Below, one piece after another: positions 1 to 7,384 of a DNA stretch of 16,354 bases. The stretch is from contig DYBL01000052.1 in the NCBI GenBank assembly GCA_019418625.1, forward strand, positions 1-16,354. Direction: 5' to 3'. Made by a program: the position numbers and the translations under genes. The stretch's first letter is position 1. Each line of letters begins with the position of its first letter. A model generated the notes under the pieces. The model did not search any database and was not told where the DNA came from. It saw only the letters and a list, made by a program, of their open reading frames with translations. This DNA is from Clostridiales bacterium. Lineage in GTDB: Bacteria > Bacillota > Clostridia > Oscillospirales > Oscillospiraceae.

Positions 1-327
1 GGCCAGCGGGTGGACCGGCTGTTTGAGCTCATCGACTATGTGTCCAATCAGGCCAGCACCCGGATCACCACCGGTATGCTCAACAACGTCCTGGCGGATG
101 CCCAGACCCGCGTGCAGCCGCCCTCCGACAAGGGCCGCCGGCTGAAGATCTACTATATGACCCAGGTGGGCATCCGCCCGCCCCACTTCGTCATTTTCTG
201 CAATGACGCCCGGCTGTTCCATTTCTCCTATCAGCGGTATATCGAAAACTGCATCCGCAATACTTTCGGCCTGGAGGGCACACCCATTATCCTCTCCATC
301 CGCCAGAAGGGCGATAAGGAGGAATGA
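1..327 (+). CDS. der: Der (EngA) ribosome-assembly GTPase, C-terminal fragment
   Basis: The open frame runs in from the left edge (first codons read Gly-Gln-Arg) and stops with TGA at 325-327, so only about 108 C-terminal residues are present. They match the KH-like RNA-binding domain that ends Der/EngA, the double-GTPase needed for 50S subunit maturation; recognisable stretches are STRITTGMLN, PPSDKGRRLKIYY and TQVGIRPPHFVIFCND, followed by the HFSYQRYIENCIR segment. Both GTPase domains lie outside the window. The gene is followed after 4 bp by plsY, whose ribosome binding site overlaps the end of this frame, and the order der-plsY-gpsA is common in Firmicutes. Identification is by recognised family sequence; the fragment shows nothing unusual. 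Confidence 0.93.
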   Translation, partial: GQRVDRLFELIDYVSNQASTRITTGMLNNVLADAQTRVQPPSDKGRRLKIYYMTQVGIRPPHFVIFCNDARLFHFSYQRYIENCIRNTFGLEGTPIILSIRQKGDKEE

Positions 328-331
328 GATC

Positions 332-1009
332 ATGCCTGTACTGATGGTCAACGGCAATCCCCTGATCCTGGCCCTGCTGGCCACGGTGATCGCCTACTTT
401 TGCGGCTGCTTCAACGGTGCCGTCATCGTCTCCAAGTATATCCTGCGGGACGACGTCCGCAACCACGGCAGCGGCAATGCAGGCCTCACCAATTTCTACC
501 GCACCTTCGGCGGCCCCTTGACCTTCGTGGTGATCCTCACCGACGTGCTCAAGGCGGTGGTGGCCGTTTTGGTGGGCGCTTCGCTGTTCAGCGGTATCCC
601 TGAGCACGTGGCCTGGGTGCCTTACTTCACACTCCTGGGCAAGTACTGGGCGGCGCTTTGGTGCCTCCTGGGACACATGTTCCCCTGCATGTTCCACTTC
701 AAAGGCGGCAAGGGCATCCTCTCCGGCGGTACCATCGCCCTCATGATGGACTGGCGGATCGCCCTGGTGGTCTGGGGCGGATTTTTGATCCTGGCCATCC
801 TGACCCGGTATGTGTCTTTGGGCTCTGTGTGGGCCGGAGCCAGCTTTCCTTTCATTTCCTGGTACTGCTATCCGTACTTTTCCATCGTGGCCCTGGCCTT
901 TATCATCGGCGGCCTGGTGGTCTGGCAGCACCGGAGCAACATCCGGCGGCTCATCCACGGCAATGAAAACAAATTCAGCTTCCATCGAAAAAAGGAGGGG
1001 TCTTCATGA
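332..1009 (+). CDS. plsY: Glycerol-3-phosphate acyltransferase PlsY
   Basis: This integral membrane enzyme transfers an acyl group from acyl-phosphate to sn-glycerol-3-phosphate, the first step of phosphatidic acid synthesis. The 225-residue product is hydrophobic with several membrane segments and shows the three PlsY motifs in order: SGNAGLTNFYR at about 47-57, GHMFPCMFHFKGGKG at about 114-128, and the HRSN...GNENK segment at about 200-214. The frame is open upstream to 203 inside der, but the ATG at 332 is preceded by AAGGAGGA (316-323) at 8 bp spacing and gives a normal N-terminus. The stop overlaps the gpsA start (ATGA at 1006-1009), which points to translational coupling with the gene that makes its substrate. 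At 225 residues it is slightly longer than many family members, mostly in the basic tail. Confidence 0.95.
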   Translation: MPVLMVNGNPLILALLATVIAYFCGCFNGAVIVSKYILRDDVRNHGSGNAGLTNFYRTFGGPLTFVVILTDVLKAVVAVLVGASLFSGIPEHVAWVPYFTLLGKYWAALWCLLGHMFPCMFHFKGGKGILSGGTIALMMDWRIALVVWGGFLILAILTRYVSLGSVWAGASFPFISWYCYPYFSIVALAFIIGGLVVWQHRSNIRRLIHGNENKFSFHRKKEGSS

Positions 1010-2010
1010 AAGCGGTAGTCGTCGGCAGCGGCGGCTGGGGCACGGCGCTGAGCCAGGTGCTGTGCGACAACGGCCACGATACCTGGCTGTGGTCCCACAA
1101 TCCGGCCAAAGCCGCAGAAATGGGGCAGACCCGGGAAAATCCTCTGCTCAAGGGTGTGATCCTGCCGGAGACGCTCCATATCACCGGAGATCTTGACTGT
1201 CTGCACGGGGCGGATATCGTGGTGTGTGCTGCGCCGTCCTTTGCTGTGCGGGAGACCGGGCGGAAGATCGCCCCGTACCTGACGGAAAAGACGGTGCTGG
1301 TGAGCGTGTCCAAGGGCATTGAACGGGATACGAACCTGCGCATGAGCCAGATCCTGCAGGAGGAGACGAAAAACGTCTGTAAAGTGGTGGCCCTTTCCGG
1401 CCCTTCTCATGCCGAGGAGGTGGGGGTCCGCCTGCCTACCGGCTGCGTATCTGCATGCCCGGACCGGGCGGCGGCGCGGTTTGTGCAGGATGCGTTCATG
1501 AACGACTATTTCCGCGTCTACACCAGCTATGATATCGTGGGTGTAGAGCTGTCCGGCGCCATGAAAAACGTGGTGGCCCTCAGCTGCGGCATCTGCGCGG
1601 GACTGGGGTTCCAGGACAATACCAAGGCGCTGCTGATGACCCGGGCCATGGCGGAGCTGACCCGCCTGGGCGAGCAGCTGGGCGGCACCCGCCGGACTTT
1701 CGGCGGTCTTGCCGGCATGGGAGACCTGATCGTTACCTGTACTTCCATGCACTCCCGCAACAACCGGGCAGGCATCCTGATCGGCCAGGGCAAGACCGTG
1801 GAGGAGGCTATGCAGGAAGTGGGCGCGGTGGTAGAGGGATACTACGCTGCTGAGAGCATCTGCCAGCTGGCCCGCAGGGAGGACGTGGAGATGCCTATCT
1901 GTACCTGCGCTTATGAGGTTTTGTACAAGGGCAGAGATGCCCGTCTGGTGGTCAGTGAACTTATGCGCCGGGCCAAAAAGGATGAGCTGCTGGAGCGCAC
2001 CTGGCTTTGA
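1006..2010 (+). CDS. gpsA: NAD(P)-dependent glycerol-3-phosphate dehydrogenase GpsA
   Basis: A cytosolic enzyme that reduces dihydroxyacetone phosphate to sn-glycerol-3-phosphate and so feeds the PlsY step encoded just upstream. The 334-residue length is normal. The N-terminal dinucleotide-binding loop is GSGGWG at 7-12. Other family landmarks are SVSKGIE (Lys103), LSGPSHAEE around 130-138, the AMKN motif with Lys187, GGLAGMGDL around 233-241 and the SMHSRNNR segment near 247-254. The start ATG at 1006 has AAAGGAGGGG (991-1000) just upstream and overlaps the plsY stop by 4 bp. Transcription most likely ends at the hairpin beginning about 10 bp after the stop. It is the last gene of the der-plsY-gpsA unit, whose promoter lies left of the window. 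Confidence 0.97.
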   Translation: MKAVVVGSGGWGTALSQVLCDNGHDTWLWSHNPAKAAEMGQTRENPLLKGVILPETLHITGDLDCLHGADIVVCAAPSFAVRETGRKIAPYLTEKTVLVSVSKGIERDTNLRMSQILQEETKNVCKVVALSGPSHAEEVGVRLPTGCVSACPDRAAARFVQDAFMNDYFRVYTSYDIVGVELSGAMKNVVALSCGICAGLGFQDNTKALLMTRAMAELTRLGEQLGGTRRTFGGLAGMGDLIVTCTSMHSRNNRAGILIGQGKTVEEAMQEVGAVVEGYYAAESICQLARREDVEMPICTCAYEVLYKGRDARLVVSELMRRAKKDELLERTWL

Positions 2011-2015
2011 ACTAA

Positions 2016-2052
2016 AAAAACCGGAACTGCTCAAAGCAGCTCCGGTTTTTTT
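2016..2052 (+). terminator. Rho-independent terminator after gpsA, bidirectional layout
   Basis: An 11-bp stem, CCGGAACTGCT (2021-2031) with AGCAGCTCCGG (2035-2045), encloses a CAA loop and is followed by seven T. A run of seven A precedes the stem, so the reverse strand also reads as stem plus T-tract. The single mispair is A-C on the plus strand but G-U on the minus strand, so the hairpin is slightly better as a backup terminator for rpmB than for gpsA. Confidence 0.88.
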
Positions 2053-2070
2053 GCCGTTTTTTGCTAAAAG

Positions 2071-2098
2071 AAAATCCCGGACAAAAGTCCGGGATTTT
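2071..2098 (-). terminator. Terminator hairpin after rpmB
   Basis: A perfect 12-bp inverted repeat, AAAATCCCGGAC (2071-2082) and GTCCGGGATTTT (2087-2098), has a 4-base loop. It starts 12 bp beyond the rpmB stop. Its outer A/T pairs supply the U-rich tract in either direction, so with the hairpin at 2016-2052 it forms a tandem barrier between the convergent gpsA and rpmB. Confidence 0.82.
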
Positions 2099-2109
2099 GT
2101 TTGTCCAAG

Positions 2110-2298
2110 TTAGACCGCTCTGGTGACCTTACCGGAACGCATACACCGGGTACAAACATACACATGGCGGGGGGAACCGTTGACGATCGCCTTCACACGC
2201 TTCACATTGGGCTTCCAGGGACGATTGGAACGCCGGTGAGAGTGAGAGACCTGAATGCCGAAGGTAACGCCCTTATCGCAGAACTCGCACTTAGCCAT
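2110..2298 (-). CDS. rpmB: 50S ribosomal protein L28
   Basis: A 62-residue structural protein of the large ribosomal subunit. The sequence is typical of L28: it begins MAKCEFCDKG, has the basic SHSHRRSNRPWKPN core and ends VCTRCMRSGKV. Cysteines 4, 7, 49 and 52 form two CxxC pairs, so this is the zinc-binding (C+) form. The frame is open further upstream, but the ATG at 2298 has AAGGAGGTG just before it and gives the conserved N-terminus. It is encoded alone, opposite to its neighbours, with its own promoter (2357-2385) and the terminator at 2071-2098. Confidence 0.97.
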   Translation of the reverse strand: MAKCEFCDKGVTFGIQVSHSHRRSNRPWKPNVKRVKAIVNGSPRHVYVCTRCMRSGKVTRAV

Positions 2299-2356
2299 CC
2301 GTTGCACCTCCTTGCTGTTGCGTACTTCCGTGCCGCTTTTCACAAGCACAGCTGAT

Positions 2357-2385
2357 ATCATAACAGAAAGATGAAGAAAATGCAA
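2357..2385 (-). promoter_or_regulatory. Predicted sigma-A promoter for rpmB
   Basis: Read on the minus strand, TTGCAT (-35, 2380-2385) and TATGAT (-10, 2357-2362) are separated by exactly 17 bp. The expected transcript start is near 2350, about 50 bases before the rpmB ATG. The flanking DNA is AT-rich, unlike the genes on either side. Confidence 0.75.
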
Positions 2386-2453
2386 GAAGAAATTTCAAAA
2401 AAATACAAGGAATTTTCCGGAGTCCTCCAGAGGGGCAGAGTAGGGGGAAAGTG

Positions 2454-2482
2454 TTGCGAAAACAGGGGATTTCATATATAAT
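2454..2482 (+). promoter_or_regulatory. Predicted sigma-A promoter for the hprK-dnaE operon
   Basis: TTGCGA (-35, 2454-2459) and a consensus TATAAT (-10, 2477-2482) are 17 bp apart. The start would fall near 2489, leaving a leader of about 100 bases before the hprK ATG. The leader holds a small hairpin, GGCGC (2555-2559) with GCGCC (2564-2568), close to the ribosome binding site; no known riboswitch was recognised. It is the only good promoter seen before dnaE, so the nine downstream genes probably share it. Confidence 0.78.
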
Positions 2483-2588
2483 AAAAAGCAGTTTCCGCTT
2501 TGATATTTTTTAACCTCCCAGCCGGGCGTTCGCGTTGTCCCAGAGGGAGGAGAGGGCGCCTTTGCGCCGGAAAGGTGAAGGATGCGCG

Positions 2589-3530
2589 ATGTATGAAAAA
2601 GGCCTGAAGGTCACAGATTTTGTCTCGTTTTTCGGTCTTGAAGTACTCAACCGGGGCAGCGACTACGAGACGGCGCTGCTGACCATCACGGATGTGAACC
2701 GTCCCGGACTGCAGTTCCATGACTTTTATGATTACTTTGATCCCCGCCGCCTGCAGGTGATCGGCAAGGCGGAGGTGACATATCTCAAAAGCCTGACGGA
2801 GGAGCAGCGGCGCAAGTGCTTTGACGACCTGTTCCTCTACGATATCCCGGCGCTGGTGATCTCCCGGGGCCTGGACTGTTTCCCGGAGTGCCTGGAGAGC
2901 GCCGTGGAGCATGAAAAAACCATTTTGCGCACGGAAGAGACCACGGTGGACTTTACCAGCCATGCCATCGAGTATCTCAACCGGGCTCTGGCCCCCTGTG
3001 TCACGCGCCACGGCGTACTGCTGGACATTTACGGCGAGGGCGTGATGATCACCGGCGACTCCGGCGTGGGCAAGAGCGAGACCGCCATTGAGCTCATCAT
3101 GCGCGGCCACCGCCTGGTGGCGGACGACGCTGTGGAGCTGCGGCGCATCTCCAACCAGCTGATCGGCACGGCGCCGGAGGTGATCCGCCACTATATCGAG
3201 CTGCGGGGCATCGGCGTCATCGATGTGCGGCAGCTGTTCGGTATGCGTACGGTGAAAACGGAGTCCCAGCTGGATCTCATCGTTCATCTGGAGCCGTGGG
3301 ATCAGACCAAGTTTTATGACCGACTGGGTATTGAAGACCATTTTACGGAGATCATGGATGTGAAGGTGCCCATCGTCACCATTCCCGTCCGTCCCGGACG
3401 GAACCTGGCCAGCATCGTGGAGGTGGCGGCATTGAACAACCGTCACCGCCGCTACGGCTATAACGCGGCCCAGGAGCTGGCCCGCCGGGTGGACCAGCGG
3501 GCGGACGCCGGCAGCCGCCGGCAGAGCTGA
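2589..3530 (+). CDS. hprK: HPr kinase/phosphorylase
   Basis: A bifunctional enzyme that phosphorylates HPr on Ser46 and removes that phosphate, setting carbon catabolite repression and PTS activity in Firmicutes. The 313-residue product has the family's N-terminal domain (about 1-130) and a C-terminal kinase domain with the P-loop GDSGVGKS at 156-163, His141 in the conserved HG pair, the VADDAVE segment at 177-183 and the HprK signature RGIGVIDVRQLFG at about 206-218. A TTG at 2535 would add 18 residues, but the ATG at 2589 is preceded by a GAAGGA site and gives a normal N-terminus. It is the first gene of the operon, 14 bp before a sugar kinase and ahead of cell-wall genes, linking glycolytic state to what follows. 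Confidence 0.96.
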   Translation: MYEKGLKVTDFVSFFGLEVLNRGSDYETALLTITDVNRPGLQFHDFYDYFDPRRLQVIGKAEVTYLKSLTEEQRRKCFDDLFLYDIPALVISRGLDCFPECLESAVEHEKTILRTEETTVDFTSHAIEYLNRALAPCVTRHGVLLDIYGEGVMITGDSGVGKSETAIELIMRGHRLVADDAVELRRISNQLIGTAPEVIRHYIELRGIGVIDVRQLFGMRTVKTESQLDLIVHLEPWDQTKFYDRLGIEDHFTEIMDVKVPIVTIPVRPGRNLASIVEVAALNNRHRRYGYNAAQELARRVDQRADAGSRRQS

Positions 3531-3544
3531 GAGGAGGAATCGCC

Positions 3545-4468
3545 ATGGCATATATTGGAATTGATGTGGGCGGCACCAACCTCAAGGCGGGACTGGTGGA
3601 CGAGAGCGGTTCCATTCTGGCAGTGGAGCGGGTGCCGCTGGATTTCCAGGGGCCGGAGGCCTTTGCGGCCACGCTTGCCTCCTTGGCCCGCAAAGTGATG
3701 GGGCAGGCGCAGGCAGACTATGTGGGCGTGGGTCTGCCCGGTGCGGTGGACGGCGGACACGTGCGCTTTACCACCAACATCCCCATGCAGGATGTGCCCT
3801 TGGAGACGCTGTTCCGCCAACATCTGGATCTTCCGCTGCTGCTGGGCAACGACGCCGACTGCGCGGCGGTGGGAGAGTATTTCGGCGGCGCGGGCCGCGG
3901 CACCCAGGACTTTGCGGTGGTCACACTGGGCACCGGCATCGGCGTGGGGCTCATTTTGAATGGAAAGCTGCGCTGCGGAGACGCCTCCAGTGAGGGCGGC
4001 CACCTGACCGTGGTGCACGGCGGTGAGCTGTGCAACTGCGGCCGCCGGGGATGCTGGGAGCGCTATGCTTCTGCTACGGCGCTGATCCAGCAGACGAAGT
4101 CCGCCATGGACGCTCACCCGGAGAGCCTGCTGCATACCCTGGCGGCCCAGCAGGGCGGCGTGGAGGGCCGCACGGCATTTGACGCTGCCCAGGCGGGAGA
4201 CGAGACGGCCCTGGAGGTCTGCCGGACCTATGTGGAGTATCTGGCGGACGGCGTGGTGAGCCTGGTGAATCTGCTGCGGCCGGAGGCGGTGGCCATCGGC
4301 GGCGGCGTTGCTGCTGCGCCGGAGGCGCTGCTGCTGGAACCGCTGCGCCGGATCGTGGAGACGGAGAGCTTTGCCCGCCACGGCGGCCGCAGCACCCGTA
4401 TCCTGCGGGCGGAGCGGGGCAATGACGCGGGCATCATCGGCGCGGCCTTCCTGGGACGCGTACTTTGA
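3545..4468 (+). CDS. glcK: ROK-family glucokinase
   Basis: A 307-residue cytosolic sugar kinase that most likely phosphorylates glucose with ATP. It carries the phosphate-binding DVGGTNLKAG at 7-16, the catalytic GNDAD at 101-105, a second nucleotide loop LGTGIGVG around 128-135, the ROK signature ending EGGH at 150-153, and the zinc motif CNCGRRGCWE at 163-172 (zinc ligands His153, Cys163, Cys165, Cys170). The EGGH and zinc motifs favour glucokinase over a ROK repressor; there is no N-terminal helix-turn-helix. The exact sugar cannot be read from sequence, and an N-acetylhexosamine kinase is possible. The ATG at 3545 follows a GAGGAGG site. It lies between hprK and murB. Confidence 0.9.
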   Translation: MAYIGIDVGGTNLKAGLVDESGSILAVERVPLDFQGPEAFAATLASLARKVMGQAQADYVGVGLPGAVDGGHVRFTTNIPMQDVPLETLFRQHLDLPLLLGNDADCAAVGEYFGGAGRGTQDFAVVTLGTGIGVGLILNGKLRCGDASSEGGHLTVVHGGELCNCGRRGCWERYASATALIQQTKSAMDAHPESLLHTLAAQQGGVEGRTAFDAAQAGDETALEVCRTYVEYLADGVVSLVNLLRPEAVAIGGGVAAAPEALLLEPLRRIVETESFARHGGRSTRILRAERGNDAGIIGAAFLGRVL

Positions 4469-4487
4469 ATGGACAGGAGCATCCAGT

Positions 4488-5408
4488 ATGGAGTGGTTTG
4501 AAGAATTGGATCAGTGGACGGCATCCTATCTGCCGGACCTGGAGATGACGGCGGAGGAACCCATGAGTCGCCATACCTCCTTCCGGATCGGAGGACCTGC
4601 CCGGCGCATGGCGTTTCCCAAGCGGCCTGAGCAGGTGGTGCTGCTGGTGGACTTTGCCCGCCAGTGCAGCGCCCGGCCTTTGGTGATCGGCAACGGCACG
4701 AACCTGCTTTGCCCGGACCGGGGACTGGACCGTCTTGTGATCGATTTGTCGGCGGGGCTGACGGAGCTGGAGGAGGGGCAGGAGAGCGGCACCATCCGTG
4801 CCGCCTGCGGCGTTTCTTTAGCACGCCTTGCGTCCTTTGCCTGCGACCTGGGGCTGACGGGGCTGGAATTTGCCCACGGCATCCCGGGCACGCTGGGCGG
4901 CGCTCTGGCCATGAACGCCGGCGCTTACGGCGGAGAGATGTGCCAGGTGGTGGAGCGCGTGCATGTGCTCTTCCCGGACGAGGGGATCCGGCTGCTCACC
5001 GGGGAGGAGATGGACTTCCGTTACCGGGGCAGTCTCCTCACCGACCGGCCCGACGCGGTGGCGCTGGACGCGGTGGTGCGTCTGGCACCCGGGGATAAAG
5101 AATCCATCCGGGTACAGATGCGGGAGCTGATGGGGCGGCGGAAGGCCAGCCAGCCTCTGGAGTACCCCAGCGCCGGCAGCACCTTCAAGCGGCCTGTGGG
5201 CCACTTTGCAGGCACGCTCATCGATCAGTGCGGATTGAAGGGGCTGACGGTGGGCGGTGCCCAGGTCAGTGAAAAGCACGCGGGTTTTGTGATCAACCGG
5301 GGCGGCGCCACCTGCGCCGACGTGCTGGCGCTGATGGAGCAGGTACGCCGGCGGGTGCTGGACGCCACCGGCGTCACGCTGGAACCGGAAGTGCGGATCG
5401 TGGAGTAA
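4488..5408 (+). CDS. murB: UDP-N-acetylenolpyruvoylglucosamine reductase MurB
   Basis: A FAD enzyme that reduces enolpyruvyl-UDP-GlcNAc to UDP-MurNAc, the second committed step of peptidoglycan synthesis. The 306 residues fit the shorter (type II) MurB class. Visible landmarks are HTSFRIGGPA at 29-38, GNGTNLL at 68-74, the FAD-binding GIPGTLGGALAMNAGAYG at 131-148, Arg180 in YRGS, the catalytic serine in GSTFKRP (Ser231) and the conserved glutamate in the C-terminal LEPEVRI. The frame extends upstream inside glcK, but the ATG at 4488 has AGGAG (4475-4479) at 8 bp spacing and sits 19 bp after the glcK stop. Next to rapZ, yvcK and whiA it forms a cluster conserved across Firmicutes and Actinobacteria. 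Confidence 0.97.
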   Translation: MEWFEELDQWTASYLPDLEMTAEEPMSRHTSFRIGGPARRMAFPKRPEQVVLLVDFARQCSARPLVIGNGTNLLCPDRGLDRLVIDLSAGLTELEEGQESGTIRAACGVSLARLASFACDLGLTGLEFAHGIPGTLGGALAMNAGAYGGEMCQVVERVHVLFPDEGIRLLTGEEMDFRYRGSLLTDRPDAVALDAVVRLAPGDKESIRVQMRELMGRRKASQPLEYPSAGSTFKRPVGHFAGTLIDQCGLKGLTVGGAQVSEKHAGFVINRGGATCADVLALMEQVRRRVLDATGVTLEPEVRIVE

Positions 5409-5420
5409 GGAGGCGCGGCT

Positions 5421-6284
5421 TTGGAAATTTTGATTATCTCCGGCCTTTCCGGCGGAGGCAAGAGCAAGACGGCCTCGTTCCTGGAGGACATGGGCTTTTA
5501 TATCGTGGACAACATGCCTGCTGCCATGATCCTGAAATTCGCGGAGTTCTGCGCCGCAGGGTCCAGCCGCTATCAGCGTGTGGCTCTGGTGTACGACGTG
5601 CGTACAGCCAGCTCCTTTACGGAGCTTTTTGATGTGCTGGATAAGCTCAAGAGCATGGAAGGCCAGTGCCGGATGCTGTTTTTGGAGGCGTCGCCCGAGA
5701 CGATCATCAAGCGCTATAAGGAGACGCGCCGCCGTCATCCGCTCAGTGACGGCAAGCTGTCCCTGGAGGCTGCGGTGGAGAAGGAGCGGGAGCTGCTTGC
5801 GCCGGTGCGGGAGCGGGCGGACTTTGTGATCGACACATCCAAAACCTCCACCGCCCAGCTGCGGATGGAGCTTTTACGCATTTTTGAGGGAAAGGACGAA
5901 AAGGGCGGCCTTGCCGTGACCGTTGCGTCTTTTGGCTTCAAGTACGGACTGCCTCTGGAGGCGGACCTCATTTTTGATGTGCGCTTCATGCCCAATCCCT
6001 TCTATATCGATGAGCTGCGCCACCAGACTGGTCTGGACGACGCGGTGCGGGATTATGTATTCAGCTTTCCTCAGACGGGCAGCTTCATGAAGCGGCTGGA
6101 GGACCTGCTGGCCCTGACACTGCCGCTGTACGCCGAGGAGGGCAAGACCGGACTCTTTATCGGCGTAGGCTGCACCGGCGGACACCATCGCTCTGTGGCG
6201 GTGGCCCACGCCCTGACGGAGTTTATCCGTTCTCAGGGCTACCAGGTGCAGGAGATCCACCGTGATATGAGCCGTGAGAGCTGA
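5421..6284 (+). CDS. rapZ: RapZ/YvcJ-type nucleotide-binding protein
   Basis: A 287-residue P-loop protein of the RapZ (YvcJ) family. In E. coli the family member is an RNA adaptor controlling glucosamine-6-phosphate synthase; the Bacillus member hydrolyses GTP and affects competence. The Walker A motif is GLSGGGKS at 8-15. The C-terminal domain has FGFKYGLP near 171-178, DVRFMPNPFY around 186-195 and GCTGGHHRSV at 250-259, all typical. Translation starts at TTG (5421), chosen because AAGGAGG (5407-5413) lies 7 bp upstream and the N-terminus then begins right before the P-loop. Its place between murB and yvcK fits a role in coordinating amino-sugar flux; that specific role here is inference. 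Confidence 0.95.
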   Translation: MEILIISGLSGGGKSKTASFLEDMGFYIVDNMPAAMILKFAEFCAAGSSRYQRVALVYDVRTASSFTELFDVLDKLKSMEGQCRMLFLEASPETIIKRYKETRRRHPLSDGKLSLEAAVEKERELLAPVRERADFVIDTSKTSTAQLRMELLRIFEGKDEKGGLAVTVASFGFKYGLPLEADLIFDVRFMPNPFYIDELRHQTGLDDAVRDYVFSFPQTGSFMKRLEDLLALTLPLYAEEGKTGLFIGVGCTGGHHRSVAVAHALTEFIRSQGYQVQEIHRDMSRES

Positions 6285-6297
6285 GGAAGGAGACGTT

Positions 6298-7353
6298 ATG
6301 GAGCGAAACCGTATCTCATACCGGCTGCCGAAAGAACATGGCCCCCGGGTGGTGGTCATCGGCGGCGGACACGGCCTTTCCACCATGCTGCGGGGATTGA
6401 AGCACTATACGGAAAATCTCTCAGCTGTGGTGACGGTGGCTGACGACGGCGGCGGGTCCGGCATGCTGCGCCAGGATCTTGGTATGCCCCCGCCGGGAGA
6501 TATCCGCAACTGTATGGAGGCACTGGCCAACACGGAGCCTCTCATGAGCGAGCTGCTGCACTATCGCTTCACGGAGGGAACGCTGGCGGGCCAGAGCTTC
6601 GGAAATCTTTTTCTGGCTGCCATGAACGGCATCTCTCCGTCCTTTGACGTGGCAGTGAGCCGCATGAGCGAAGTCCTGGCCCTGACGGGGCGGGTGCTGC
6701 CGGTGACCACGGCGGACGTCCAGCTGCAGGCGGAGTTTGAAAACGGCGCCACGGTAGTGGGCGAGTCCAAGATCTTTTACTGCAAAAAACGGGAGGACTG
6801 CCGCATCCGCCAGGTGCGGCTGGTGCCGGAACACCCCAAGGCCCTGCCGGACGCGGTCAGTGCCATCCGGGAGGCGGACATGGTGGTGCTGGGCCCCGGC
6901 AGCCTCTATACCAGTGTGATCCCCAACCTTCTGGTGGACGGTATCGTGGATGCCATCCGGGACTGCAACGGCCTGAAAGTCTATGTGTGCAATGTCATGA
7001 CCCAGGAGGGAGAGACGGAGGGCTACACGGTCTCGGACCATATCCGCGCCATTTTTGAGCACTCCTCCCAGGGCCTGTTCCACCTGTGCCTGACCAATTC
7101 CTCTCCCATCCCCAAGGGCGTGGCTGCCCGGTATGCCGAAGAGGGGGCCGAGCTGCTGCGCTGCGACAAGGAGGCTTGCGAGGCGCTGGGGGTGGAGATC
7201 GTGAACCGCCCGGTGGCCACGGTGAAAAACGGCTATGTGCGCCACCATCCCGGCCATCTGGCCCGGGAGCTCATTTTGCTGCACGCCGAGCGCAGCGTCC
7301 GCATCGCCGGGGAGGGCAGAGCCTTCCGGGACGATATTTACCGCGTGGAGTAA
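6298..7353 (+). CDS. yvcK: YvcK-family gluconeogenesis/morphogenesis factor
   Basis: A 351-residue CofD-like protein. In B. subtilis YvcK is needed for growth and cell shape on gluconeogenic carbon sources, and it binds UDP-sugars such as UDP-GlcNAc. The N-terminal Rossmann loop is IGGGHGLS at 21-28, followed by the family motif ADDGGGSGMLR at 48-58 and PPPGDIRNC at 64-72; GPGSLYTSVIPNL appears further on. A frame-open extension to 6274 exists, but the ATG at 6298 follows AAGGAG (6287-6292) and gives the usual start. The gene lies 13 bp after rapZ and 31 bp before whiA. No enzymatic activity is certain for this family. Confidence 0.95.
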   Translation: MERNRISYRLPKEHGPRVVVIGGGHGLSTMLRGLKHYTENLSAVVTVADDGGGSGMLRQDLGMPPPGDIRNCMEALANTEPLMSELLHYRFTEGTLAGQSFGNLFLAAMNGISPSFDVAVSRMSEVLALTGRVLPVTTADVQLQAEFENGATVVGESKIFYCKKREDCRIRQVRLVPEHPKALPDAVSAIREADMVVLGPGSLYTSVIPNLLVDGIVDAIRDCNGLKVYVCNVMTQEGETEGYTVSDHIRAIFEHSSQGLFHLCLTNSSPIPKGVAARYAEEGAELLRCDKEACEALGVEIVNRPVATVKNGYVRHHPGHLARELILLHAERSVRIAGEGRAFRDDIYRVE

Positions 7354-7384
7354 CCGCGTCTGATACATCAGAGAGGAAACCGAC

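Noticed and set aside
203..331. An upstream extension of plsY inside der.
   Set aside because: The added residues are the shifted frame of der; the ATG at 332 has an ideal ribosome binding site and the family's usual N-terminus.
2535..2588. A TTG start for hprK adding 18 residues.
   Set aside because: The extra residues are basic low-complexity leader sequence. The ATG at 2589 matches the family's normal start and has its own GAAGGA site.
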